Source of the DNA: Bog-473 sp963744225
Lineage (GTDB): Bacteria; Actinomycetota; Acidimicrobiia; Acidimicrobiales; RAAP-2
Assembly (NCBI GenBank): GCA_963744225.1
Contig: CAVUSV010000003.1
Location: 62,001 to 126,000, forward strand
Reading direction: 5' to 3'
DNA: 64,000 nucleotides
Positions 1 through 7,958 of this stretch are shown in pieces. How positions within the stretch are numbered: the first letter of the stretch is position 1; every line of letters begins with the position of its first letter. Below the pieces are notes generated by a model. That model saw only the letters and a list, made by a program, of their open reading frames with translations, made no database searches and had not been told where the DNA came from. Made by a program: the position numbers and the translations under genes.

Positions 1-74
1 CCTGCTGACTTGGCGGGGCTGAAGAGGAGTCCGATGGCGCCCAGGAGAAGGACCACAGACAGTCCAAGCGCCAT
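1..74 (-). CDS. Secreted protein, N-terminal fragment (cut by window edge)
   Basis: Only the first 24 or so codons lie in the window. From ATG at 74-72 the leftward reading gives MALGLSVVLLLGAIGLLF, then SPAKSAG, a typical signal-peptide hydrophobic core with small residues after it. The frame stays open upstream to about position 200, so the start is not certain; a GTG at 83-81 is an alternative, and neither has a clear ribosome binding site. The upstream region resembles that of the large surface protein at 528-4409, so this is probably another exported surface protein under the same control. Function unknown. Confidence 0.5.
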   Translation of the reverse strand, partial: MALGLSVVLLLGAIGLLFSPAKSA

Positions 75-527
75 ACGTCGCACCGCGGCGCCATAGCCAG
101 GCGCTGACTCGTTCCGGCTCTCGGCGCGGTGAGTCGGTCCGCGGCCGTGCCCATCTGTGTGCGCTCGAGCAACCGACAGTCTCACTACCGCCCCCTCGCA
201 CTGCACGGCTCCCAGATGCCGTGATCCCGTGTTGCACTTCCGGTTCGATGGGACCGAACACATTCGTGAACCGAGCGTGAATCATCGTCGGAGCGGTCCC
301 ACCTCTCGCATCCAAATATGAAGCCAGAAGGTGAATGGCAACAGGGGCTAAAGGACTAGTTGCCGCGGTGACGCAGTGACAATTGGCTCGGTGTTGACGG
401 GCCGGCGCGGGCATCGTCCACTTGGACGGCGGCGGTGTTCAGCCCGCCAAGGACTCCCAACATTCAGCCGAGACCGAATCTGCGCACCGGACCTGGGTGT
501 CCGCTGCGCAGCCACGTCGACGGTCAC
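75..527. other. Intergenic region between two leftward secreted-protein genes
   Basis: I see no convincing gene here. Positions 174-226 on the plus strand (CGACAGTCTCA, CCCCCTCG, CACGGCT, GATGCCG in order) align with 4463-4512 upstream of the large surface protein, and 313-359 carries the conserved box described separately. The remainder, about 360-527, is the downstream flank of the surface-protein gene and shows no strong terminator hairpin. Confidence 0.5.
313..359 (-). promoter_or_regulatory. Conserved box pair upstream of the secreted-protein fragment
   Basis: Plus-strand ACAGGGGCTAAAGGACTAG (341-359) and CAAATATG (313-320) are separated by exactly 20 nt. The same two elements with the same 20-nt gap occur at 4548-4594 upstream of the other leftward secreted-protein gene. 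Read toward the gene, the order is CTAG-box then CATATTTG. A pseudo-palindromic activator site placed just upstream of a -10-like CATATT is a reasonable reading, but that is inference. Confidence 0.45.
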
Positions 528-3500
528 TCAACAGAGCCAGGCGATGATCTTCCCGTACCCGCCGTGTCCCGGTGCTGGACCGTATCCCGGAGCGACCGAG
601 ACCACGACGACATGTTTGATGTCGCCAGACTCGGTGGAGCCCGACTGGTTGATGTGGGTGGAAACGACAACGACCATGTTGACCGGAATGGTCGACGGAG
701 GGTGCGAACTGTTGCCTGGGTCCGAGGTCCAGGTCTGGCCGCAGCCATAGCCAGGCTGGTAGCCGAGGATCGACGGTGCGTTGTCGATGTAGCCCTTCAT
801 GGACGCCGGCGCACTGTTGACGCCACTGTATTGGTTGGTCTTCCACAGTTGGGCGCCCCAGAAGTTCACCTGGTTGCCGTTGGACATCGAGTAGGCGGGC
901 AGGGTCGACGGCGGCGTGCCAGCCGAAATGTCGCCGATCACGAACCCGCCGGAATCGGGTGCGGCGGCGGTGGTCTCGGTGCCCGCGGCGCTGGCGGGCC
1001 GGTAGTAGGCGTCGCCGGTGAATGTGACCGCGATGGGCACCGACCCCGCGGTCTGCTTCACCGCTGCGATGGTGCAGCTGGCGTTCCCGGCCGCGTTGGT
1101 GGTGCCCGTGCAGCTCTGGGCGCTGGTTCCCGAACCCAGCGTCATGAGGACCGCCCGGCCGCCGAGCGGGCTGCCGTCGGTGGTCAGGTTGGCCGCCATG
1201 GTGAAGGACGAACCAGTGATGGCGAGAGAGGGTCCGGTGTAGGTGATGGCCGTCTCCTCGAGGGTGACCACATAGTGGTTCGAGCCGGTGCTCGCCAGAA
1301 GTTGGGGCGCCCTCGTCGTGTCGCCGGCGAACGATCCGGTCACGGTGTAGGTGGCTGCCTGCTCGTTCGGTGTCACGGAGCAGGACGCCACACCGCTGGC
1401 ATTTGTGACGGCCGTGCACGACTGGATCCCGTTGAGCGTCAGCGTCACCGACTCACCGGCGATCACCGCCCCGGTCAGTGAGTTCGTGAGCACGGCTGAG
1501 ACGGTTCCCGCGTCGGCGAAGTCACTCGTCCCCGCGTTTACGGTCAGGGTGGTCGGCGTGTGGACCGAGGCCGTCGATGAGGTCGCGGACGACGAGTAGA
1601 ACTGGTCGCCTCCGTAGCTGGCCGAGATCCCCGTCGTGCCGGTGCTCTGGTTGACGCTGGTGATGGTGCAGCTCGCCGCGCCGCTGGCGTTGGTGACCGC
1701 GGTACAGCTCTGCATCGAGGTGCCGGATCCCAGAGTCAGGGTGACCGTGCGGCCAGAGACATCGGTACCCGCGGAGGGCTGGCTGGTCGTCAGCACGCCC
1801 GAGAGCGTGGCCGATTGTCCATTGGTAACCGACGTGGTGCCGGTGTAGACGAAGGTCGTCGGCGCCTGGGTCACCGTGACGGTGCTCGACGAACTGTTCG
1901 GGTTGAGCTGCGGCATGGACGTCGTGTCGCCAGGGAACGACCCGCTGAGCGAGTAGCTGCCCTGCGGTTCGGTCGGCGTGACCGGGCAGGAGGCGACTCC
2001 TTGGGCGTTCGTCAGCGCCGTGCACGACTGGGCGCCGCCGTTCACGGTGAAGGTCACCGGCTCATTGGGCACGGGCTGGTTGGTGTAGGTGTTGATCAGG
2101 GTGCCGGTGAGCGGGGTCGAACCCTCATAGGTGCCGTTGGCCGCCGTGACGGTCAATTGTGTCCCCTCAGGAAGGTTGACGGTCGAAGCCGCGCTTGCCA
2201 CCAGGTAGTACCCGTCGCTGGCGAAGCTGGCGCTGACCGGGATCGGTCCCGGCGACTGGCCTGCCACTGTGATTGTGCAGGCCGCCACGCCCGATGCGTT
2301 GGTGATACCGGAGCAGCTCTGCGCCGTGGTGCCCGTACCGAGCGTGAGGACGACGGTCCGACCGTTGATGCTGGTCCCGAGGGCCGGGTCGTCCGTCGTC
2401 AGTACGCCGGAGAGTGTGAGCGGCTGTCCGTTCTGGGCCGTCGCGGGCCCGGTGTAAGTGAGCGCCGTCTCCTCCAGGGTCACGACGAAGTTGGAATTGC
2501 CGCTCGCCCCAATCAGCTGGAGCGGCCGCGTGGAGTCGCCGCCGAAGCCGCCGGTCAGGGGGTAGGTCGCTGCGGCCTCACCGGGCGTGAGGCTGCACGA
2601 AGCCGTTCCGGTGGCGTCGGTGGTGGCAGTGCATGTCTCGTGGCCGTTGAGCGTGAGGGTGACCGGCTCGCCTGCGACGGGGGCGTTGGTGAGCGTATCG
2701 GTCAATACGCCCGACACCACGGTGGCGTCGGCGAAGTCCCCCGTGGCGGAGTGAACCGTCAGGGTGGTGGGCTCGGTGACGGTGGCTGGCGTGGTGGTCG
2801 TGACCGGGGTGTCGTAGACGTCGCCGCCGAAGTTCGTCGTGATTGGCGCGTTGCTCACGGGCTGATTCACGGTGGAAATGATGCAGCTGGCGTTCCCGCT
2901 GGCATCCGTGGTCCCGCTGCAGGACTGCGCACTCGAGCCTGAGCCGATGGTGAATGTCACCACCTTGGTGGGCACTGGCGTGCCCGGACTCGGGGTGTTC
3001 GTGGTGAGCGTGCCCGACAGCGTGATGGGCTGGCCGTTGACACCCGAGGTCGGCCCGGTGTAGGTCAGCGAGCTCGTGTCCTGGGTCACGGTGAAGTTGC
3101 TGGAGCTGGAGGTCGAGCCGACCGGCGTCGACTGGGAGGAGTCGCCCGCGAACGACGCGGTGAGCGTGTAGGAGCTGGACGGTTCCCCGGGTGTGATGAC
3201 ACAGGTGGCCATCCCATTGGCATCCGTGGTCCCCTGGCATGTTTCGGTTCCGTTCAAGGTGAAGGTGACGACCTCGCCCTTGATCGGAGTCCCGGTAGAT
3301 GAATCGGTGAGCACGGCGGACACCGGCGTCGGCGAGGAGAAGTTGCCCGAGACGGGCTGCACGGCGAGTGTCGTCGGGGTCGCGGCCACCGTGGTGCCGG
3401 TGGTGGCCACGTTGATCTGGTTGTTCACGGACAGGCCGTAGAGGGTGCCCGAATGGGTAGAGATGGTCTTTATGAGCGCGCCAGTGACGATGTTGATCTC

Positions 3501-4409
3501 ATAGATCTGGCCCGAGGCGGAGTCACCCGTCCAGAAGGAGGTGCCGTTGGGGTCAACGCTGATGGCGAAGAGCTGACCGCCGCAGCTGGGCAGCGACGAG
3601 CAGGGGTAGGTCTGAATGACATTGCCGTTGCTGTCGAGAAGGAGGTCGGCGTGGGAGTCGGCCACGAGAACATCACCATTCGCCAGGATCTTGAGCTCGA
3701 ACGCGTTGACCGGCAAGTTCGTCGACGAGTCCGAAGAGGGGAACGGCACTTTGTTGAAGTTCACTCCCTGCGTACCAGGCGTCCCTGTGCACTTGTTGTA
3801 GGTCAGGACGTCCGTCCCCTCGGTGGTGTAGTAGAAGGTGCACTGGTCGCTCGAAAGGTCAATCCAGTCGGCGCCGTAGAGCTGGGTGGCAAGTGGGCCG
3901 ATATCGGGCAGACGCGTGCCGTTGGGAGCGAACTCGGCGATGTACGGAGTTGTCTGCTGCCCGACGTAGAGGTTGCCCGAGGAGTCGAAGACCAAGGAGA
4001 GGGGATTCGAGAGCCCATAGGCGAAGACCCCGTTGCCGGTGTTCGAACCCGATGTGAATGTGCCGTTGTTCCACTGCGTGTTGAGCGAGCCGTCGGGATT
4101 GAAGATGCTGATCTCACCGTTTGTGTCGTCGGCCACCAGGAGGTCGCCCTTGCTGTCGAACGTGGTGCCCGCCGTATACGGCTCGCCGGTGTGGTCGACG
4201 AGAGAGTTGAGGAGATTGCCCGATGCAGGGTCGTAGACGCTGACCGTCGAGTTGCCCACGGACGCGAACACTTGGCCAGACGCGAAGGGCGTGGCGGCGC
4301 CTGCCGATCGTGTGATCGTGGTGGTGAAGACGATCCCGACCGTTGCCGCCAACATGAGCGCGGCCAGGAGGGAGGCGACCGTCCGCCGGACGTCGATGAG
4401 GCCGCTCAC
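528..4409 (-). CDS. Large secreted surface protein: beta-propeller plus eight Ig-like domains
   Basis: A 1293-residue exported protein. I chose GTG at 4409-4407 because GGAAAGG lies just upstream and the reading begins directly with an N-terminal export signal (VRRTVASLLAALMLAATVG). Residues about 40-350 hold NHL/SMP-like repeats (FDSKGDLLVADD, VFDSSGNLYVGQ, GDVLVADSHADLL) that suggest a beta-propeller. Then come eight Ig-like (Big_3-type) domains of about 100 residues in alternating A and B types; most carry two cysteines about 12 residues apart (such as ETC and ATC), likely disulfides. The C-terminal 130 residues are unique (FWGAQLWKTNQYSG) and end in Cys. No sortase or membrane anchor is seen. 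An adhesin or cell-surface role is likely from the architecture; the ligand is unknown. The frame remains open to 4550, but that extension is Arg/Ser-rich and implausible. Confidence 0.8.
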   Translation of the reverse strand: MSGLIDVRRTVASLLAALMLAATVGIVFTTTITRSAGAATPFASGQVFASVGNSTVSVYDPASGNLLNSLVDHTGEPYTAGTTFDSKGDLLVADDTNGEISIFNPDGSLNTQWNNGTFTSGSNTGNGVFAYGLSNPLSLVFDSSGNLYVGQQTTPYIAEFAPNGTRLPDIGPLATQLYGADWIDLSSDQCTFYYTTEGTDVLTYNKCTGTPGTQGVNFNKVPFPSSDSSTNLPVNAFELKILANGDVLVADSHADLLLDSNGNVIQTYPCSSLPSCGGQLFAISVDPNGTSFWTGDSASGQIYEINIVTGALIKTISTHSGTLYGLSVNNQINVATTGTTVAATPTTLAVQPVSGNFSSPTPVSAVLTDSSTGTPIKGEVVTFTLNGTETCQGTTDANGMATCVITPGEPSSSYTLTASFAGDSSQSTPVGSTSSSSNFTVTQDTSSLTYTGPTSGVNGQPITLSGTLTTNTPSPGTPVPTKVVTFTIGSGSSAQSCSGTTDASGNASCIISTVNQPVSNAPITTNFGGDVYDTPVTTTTPATVTEPTTLTVHSATGDFADATVVSGVLTDTLTNAPVAGEPVTLTLNGHETCTATTDATGTASCSLTPGEAAATYPLTGGFGGDSTRPLQLIGASGNSNFVVTLEETALTYTGPATAQNGQPLTLSGVLTTDDPALGTSINGRTVVLTLGTGTTAQSCSGITNASGVAACTITVAGQSPGPIPVSASFASDGYYLVASAASTVNLPEGTQLTVTAANGTYEGSTPLTGTLINTYTNQPVPNEPVTFTVNGGAQSCTALTNAQGVASCPVTPTEPQGSYSLSGSFPGDTTSMPQLNPNSSSSTVTVTQAPTTFVYTGTTSVTNGQSATLSGVLTTSQPSAGTDVSGRTVTLTLGSGTSMQSCTAVTNASGAASCTITSVNQSTGTTGISASYGGDQFYSSSATSSTASVHTPTTLTVNAGTSDFADAGTVSAVLTNSLTGAVIAGESVTLTLNGIQSCTAVTNASGVASCSVTPNEQAATYTVTGSFAGDTTRAPQLLASTGSNHYVVTLEETAITYTGPSLAITGSSFTMAANLTTDGSPLGGRAVLMTLGSGTSAQSCTGTTNAAGNASCTIAAVKQTAGSVPIAVTFTGDAYYRPASAAGTETTAAAPDSGGFVIGDISAGTPPSTLPAYSMSNGNQVNFWGAQLWKTNQYSGVNSAPASMKGYIDNAPSILGYQPGYGCGQTWTSDPGNSSHPPSTIPVNMVVVVSTHINQSGSTESGDIKHVVVVSVAPGYGPAPGHGGYGKIIAWLC

Positions 4410-4547
4410 GGCCTTTCCACCGCCTGCGTCGCTGCGTGACGATCCTCTGCCACTCGTGCGCTCGACAGTCTCATTCGACCCCCTCGGAACCGGTCCACGG
4501 CTTCCGGATGCCGCGGCTTCCCTCTGCGACCTGGCGGACGCACCTGG

Positions 4548-4594
4548 CAAATATGCGCGAGGGCTGCGAGGCCCGACAGGGGTAAAAGGCCTAG
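4548..4594 (-). promoter_or_regulatory. Conserved box pair upstream of the large surface protein
   Basis: Plus-strand CAAATATG (4548-4555), 20 nt, then ACAGGGGTAAAAGGCCTAG (4576-4594). On the coding strand this reads CTAGGCCTTTTACCCCTGT, 20 nt, CATATTTG. It matches 313-359 in sequence and spacing and its core GG(N)C-WAAA-GGCC resembles the boxes before the flp pilin genes. Likely a regulator site next to a -10 element; no transcription data support this. Confidence 0.45.
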
Positions 4595-4664
4595 ACGTCA
4601 GGGCGGAGCCGACAATTGCTTAGGGGTTGTCCAGGCGCGGCCCCCCACATCGCTCTCGGGCCCA

Positions 4665-4741
4665 CAGGCGAGTGTTAACACCGCTTCCGATATCTTCCGA
4701 AGCTCGCGAGCGATTCTGGCAGAGGTATTAACACTCGCCTG
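4665..4741. repeat. Long inverted repeat with GTTAAC cores
   Basis: CAGGCGAGTGTTAACACC (4665-4682) and GGTATTAACACTCGCCTG (4724-4741) are inverted copies matching at 17 of 18 positions with a 41-nt spacer. Each arm also contains the self-palindrome GTGTTAACAC or its one-base variant GTATTAACAC. It could act as a terminator-like stem for the leftward sulfur operon or as a paired operator. It does not have the other features of an insertion element. Confidence 0.5.
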
Positions 4742-4870
4742 GCTTGCCTGAGCTCGCTGTGGGCACCTTCGATCCGGCGAAGAACGCCGGACTCGTGCAT
4801 GCAGGCCCACCCGTTCATCAGCTCAAGGCCTTTGACCGCATCCCGAAATCGGTACCTTGGTGGCCGGTCC

Positions 4871-5518
4871 CTACGACTGACGGGTGGCAGAGGCAATCAT
4901 TTGGCGGGCTTCGTCGATCTTCCCGGCCTGGACCAGCGCCGGTAAGGGCCCGTCCAGCATCTGTGTCCAGTCGACCGCGTCGCTGCGTACTCCCTCCTCC
5001 TGGAGCCGCCGCCGCGCTTCACTCAGCAATTGGGCCAAGGTCCCGAGCCACGCACCACACTGTGCGGCGAGGCGGCTTCGGAGCCACGAGGCAAGCGCCG
5101 GACTCAGGCCGCCGGTCGAAACCGATACGGTCACTGTGCCCTCACGATGGACCGCAGGAAGGATGAAGGAGCAGTGGGCTGGGTCATCAGCACTATTGAC
5201 CCATACGCCAGCGCCGTCGGCGTCGGCATACACGGCCCCGTCGACGTCGGGGAGACCAGTGGCCGTAATTACGAGCCGGAACGCGGTCGCCTCGCCACGG
5301 CGATACTCCCGCCGTTTGACGGCGTGCAGCCGAGGAACAAGCGCCTCCATGTCCCCACTGAGCGCGGGTGCGATCACCGAGATCGAGGCCCCGCATTCCA
5401 GCAGTGCGCGGGCCTTGCGGGCGGCCACCGGACCCCCGCCAACGACAAGACACGGGCGCCCCGACACGCTCAGTGACACTGGGTAAAACGACTCGACGTC
5501 CCTGGAAAGCTCAGTCAT
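4871..5518 (-). CDS. Precorrin-2 dehydrogenase / sirohydrochlorin ferrochelatase
   Basis: A 215-residue Met8p/CysG-N-type enzyme that oxidises precorrin-2 to sirohydrochlorin with NAD+ and may insert iron, yielding siroheme. The N-terminus carries the NAD-binding signature PCLVVGGGPVAARKARALLE (residues about 18-37), followed by the family motif SADDPAHCSFILPA and the segment TVSVSTGGLSPALASWLR. The uroporphyrinogen methyltransferase domain of full CysG is absent. It overlaps the end of cysN by 8 nt and is the last gene of the leftward cysD-cysN operon. Siroheme is the cofactor of the sulfite reductase at 8639, so the context fits. Whether it performs chelation as well as dehydrogenation cannot be read from the sequence. 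Confidence 0.88.
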   Translation of the reverse strand: MTELSRDVESFYPVSLSVSGRPCLVVGGGPVAARKARALLECGASISVIAPALSGDMEALVPRLHAVKRREYRRGEATAFRLVITATGLPDVDGAVYADADGAGVWVNSADDPAHCSFILPAVHREGTVTVSVSTGGLSPALASWLRSRLAAQCGAWLGTLAQLLSEARRRLQEEGVRSDAVDWTQMLDGPLPALVQAGKIDEARQMIASATRQS

Positions 5519-6830
5519 GAAGCCGGGGAGGCCCGACCATTCCCGCCGCGATGGTGGCGAAGGTGAGTTCGTCGATAAGCACGAAGCTTCCTGTGATGCG
5601 GTCGGCCGCGTAGGGATCGACCACCAGCGGTGTCGCGGTCCGCAATTTTACGATGCCTATGTCGTTCTCGTGTAGCTCACTCGCTTCGGTGATCCGCAGC
5701 TCGTTGACGTCGAAGGTACCCGTGATGCCCTCGACGACGACGGGCGTGACCCGCGTGGTGTGCTTGATTTTCAGGCGGTCGCCCACGGCAAGTGGGCGGT
5801 CCTGGAACCAGCACACGGTTGCTTCGAAGCTGTCGGTCACTTCGGGAGCATCTTCTGCTGCAGCGATGAGGTCACCACGGGATACGTCAAGGTGGTCTGC
5901 CAGGCGGACCGACACCGACAAGCCGACCTCGGCGCGCTGGAGAGGACCGTCCGCCGTCTCAATGGCACGCACCGTCGTGCGGGCGCCCTGCGGGAGCACC
6001 ACCACGGGATCGCCGACGCGGAACGGGCCACCGTTCACCATGCCGGCGTAGTTGCGTCCACCGCCTGGTTGACGGAGGACCCACTGGACAGGCAGGCGAG
6101 CGCCGCTGCCGCGGCTGACGCCGTGCTGCGCGGCCCAGCCACCTGCCTGGGCCGACTCCAGGGCGTCGAGCACCGTGGGGCCGTCGAACCATGGGGCCGA
6201 CTCCGAGCGCGTCACCACGTTGTCGCCGTGGAGAGCCGAGATGGGGATCACGATGCACGATGAGATACCGAGGCGGCGGGCCAACGCCTCCATTTCGTCC
6301 ACGATCCCCTGGTACGCGGAGCGATTCCAGTCGACGAGGTCCATCTTGTTGGCGCAGACAACGAGCTGGTCGACCCCGAGCAGCGCGGCGATGCAGATGT
6401 GCCGCCGCGACTGTTCGCGCAGCCCGGAGGTCGCGTCGACGAGAACGAGCGCCAGGTCGGCCGTGGATGCGCCCGTCGCCATGTTCCGGGTGTACTGCAC
6501 ATGCCCTGGGCAGTCGGCGATGACGAACTTCCGATGGGGCGTCGCCGCGTAACGGTAGGCGACGTCGATAGTGATTCCCTGTTCCCGCTCGGCGCGCAGG
6601 CCATCGGTCACAAACGAAAGGTCGACCTCTCCGAGACCGCGGCGTTCCGACGCCGTCTCAATAGCCCTGAGTTGATCGTCGAAAAGCTGTCGGGTGTCGA
6701 AGAGCAGTCGACCGATCAGCGTGCTCTTCCCGTCGTCGACCGAACCGATGGTCGCGAACCGCAGGAGGTCCATGGTGTCTGCGCCGAGCTCGGGGCTGCC
6801 GGCCGGCAGCGAGCCGGGCAATGTGGTCAT
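5511..6830 (-). CDS. cysN: Sulfate adenylyltransferase large subunit (GTPase)
   Basis: A 439-residue CysN, the GTPase subunit of ATP sulfurylase, which with CysD makes adenylylsulfate from sulfate and ATP. An EF-Tu-like G domain is clear: P-loop GSVDDGKSTLIGR near residues 28-40, switch region with GITIDVAYR, DCPGH, and NKMD. Beta-barrel domains follow. There is no C-terminal APS kinase fusion, consistent with APS being reduced directly by the neighbouring CysH. I chose ATG at 6830-6828, 4 nt after the cysD stop; a second Met lies 19 residues later. An apparent longer open frame upstream is the cysD region read in another frame. Confidence 0.95.
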   Translation of the reverse strand: MTTLPGSLPAGSPELGADTMDLLRFATIGSVDDGKSTLIGRLLFDTRQLFDDQLRAIETASERRGLGEVDLSFVTDGLRAEREQGITIDVAYRYAATPHRKFVIADCPGHVQYTRNMATGASTADLALVLVDATSGLREQSRRHICIAALLGVDQLVVCANKMDLVDWNRSAYQGIVDEMEALARRLGISSCIVIPISALHGDNVVTRSESAPWFDGPTVLDALESAQAGGWAAQHGVSRGSGARLPVQWVLRQPGGGRNYAGMVNGGPFRVGDPVVVLPQGARTTVRAIETADGPLQRAEVGLSVSVRLADHLDVSRGDLIAAAEDAPEVTDSFEATVCWFQDRPLAVGDRLKIKHTTRVTPVVVEGITGTFDVNELRITEASELHENDIGIVKLRTATPLVVDPYAADRITGSFVLIDELTFATIAAGMVGPPRLHD

Positions 6831-6834
6831 GGGC

Positions 6835-7836
6835 CTAGAAGTACCCCTCGCGTTTGCGGTCCTCCATGGCTGTCTCCGAAAAGCGGTCGTCGGCGCGGGT
6901 CGCCCCTCGTTCTGAGATCCGGGATGCCGAGATCTCGTGAATGATCTCCTCAACCGTGTCAGCGTGCGAGCGTACGGCGCCGGTGCACGTGGCGTCGCCG
7001 ACCGTGCGGAAACGCACGGTCTCTTTGCGGACCTCCTCGCGATCCTGGGGCGTGACCCACTCGCTGAGCGCGAGCAGCATGCCGTCGCGCTCAACGACCT
7101 CGCGCTCATGCGCGTAGTAGATGGAGGGCAGATCAATACGTTCACGGCGGATGTACTGCCAGATGTCGAGTTCCGTCCAGTCCGAGAGCGGGAAGGCGCG
7201 CAGGTGCTCGCCTGGCCGCACGCTGCCTTGATAGAGCTGCCATAACTCAGGGCGCTGCGCCTTGGGGTCCCACTGGCCGAAGGAATCGCGGAAGGAAAGG
7301 ACACGCTCCTTGGCGCGCGCCTTGTCCTCATCGCGCCGCGCTCCGCCGAACGCAGCGTCGAAGCCGTGGACGTTGATGGCGTCGAGCAGTGTCGTGGTCT
7401 GGAGGCGGTTGCGCGAGGCGGTGGGCCCCGGGTCGGCCACCCTTCCCTGGTCGATGGAGTCCTGTACCCGGGCAACGACCAGCCGGGCTCCCTCGGCTTC
7501 GACCTGCGCATCGCGGTAGGCCAGAACCTCGGGGAAATTGTGCCCGGTGTCCACGTGCAGGACGGGAAATGGGATCCCTCCAGGCTTGAACGCCTTGGAG
7601 GCGAGGTGCAGGAGGACTGCGGAATCCTTCCCACCGCTGAACAACAGGACGGGGCGCTCGGACTCGGCCGCCACTTCCCGGATGATGAAGATGGCAAGGG
7701 ATTCCAGGAGATCGAGGTGGCCCAAGGGGTGTTCGACCGGTCTGACCAGGGCCGTCACTGATGCTCCGGCACGGTCCGCGGCCGGTCCCACGTCGGGGCG
7801 GTCCTGCGGGGATTGGAAGGCGGCGGCGGTGTCCAT
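6835..7836 (-). CDS. cysD: Sulfate adenylyltransferase small subunit
   Basis: A 333-residue CysD, the catalytic ATP pyrophosphatase-fold subunit of ATP sulfurylase. The PP-loop motif FSGGKDSAVLLHLA is near residues 53-66, followed by HVDTGHNFPEVLAYRD and the C-terminal RISERGATRADDRFSE segment with KREGYF at the end. First gene of the leftward operon cysD-cysN-siroheme synthase. Start ATG 7836-7834 is preceded by AGAGGA with short spacing; in-frame ATGs at 7860 and 7869 would overlap the palindrome at 7854-7868 and are less likely. Transcription is divergent from cysH. Confidence 0.95.
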   Translation of the reverse strand: MDTAAAFQSPQDRPDVGPAADRAGASVTALVRPVEHPLGHLDLLESLAIFIIREVAAESERPVLLFSGGKDSAVLLHLASKAFKPGGIPFPVLHVDTGHNFPEVLAYRDAQVEAEGARLVVARVQDSIDQGRVADPGPTASRNRLQTTTLLDAINVHGFDAAFGGARRDEDKARAKERVLSFRDSFGQWDPKAQRPELWQLYQGSVRPGEHLRAFPLSDWTELDIWQYIRRERIDLPSIYYAHEREVVERDGMLLALSEWVTPQDREEVRKETVRFRTVGDATCTGAVRSHADTVEEIIHEISASRISERGATRADDRFSETAMEDRKREGYF

Positions 7837-7853
7837 GGGTCCTCTTCGAATCT

Positions 7854-7868
7854 TGACCATTTTGGTCA
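7854..7868. promoter_or_regulatory. Operator palindrome between cysD and cysH
   Basis: TGACCATTTTGGTCA is a perfect 6-bp-arm palindrome with a 3-nt centre in the 122-nt divergent region. On the minus strand TTGACG (7902-7897) and TAGTAT (7877-7872) could be -35 and -10 elements, although 19 nt apart, which puts the palindrome over the likely cysD start site; on the plus strand TATACT (7871-7876) could be a -10 for cysH. A repressor controlling both arms of sulfate assimilation is a reasonable inference; I cannot name it. Confidence 0.45.
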
Positions 7869-7958
7869 TGTATACTAAAGCCTGCATTCGGACGGGCGTC
7901 AAGCGCCGGCGGCGGAACCCGGAACGGGCCGATCGCCTCTGAAAGAAGGTGAGGATCG

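Larger units (their letters stand above)
4410..4870. other. Intergenic region upstream of the surface-protein gene
   Basis: No gene is supported. It holds the leader and putative promoter of the surface protein (4410-4594) and a long inverted repeat (4665-4741) lying between that promoter and the end of the leftward sulfur operon at 4871. The small open frames here have no ribosome binding sites and no recognisable products. Confidence 0.5.

Noticed and set aside
435..1481. Rightward 348-residue frame opposite the surface-protein gene
   Set aside because: Arg/Gly/His-rich antisense shadow of the Ig-domain repeats with no binding site.
4665..4741. Integron attC site or insertion-sequence ends
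   Set aside because: The GTTAAC-containing arms recall such sites, but there is no integrase or transposase, no target duplication and no cassette structure.
7868..7942. 24-codon cysteine leader peptide before cysH
   Set aside because: It has no ribosome binding site, only one Cys codon and no attenuator-like hairpins after it.
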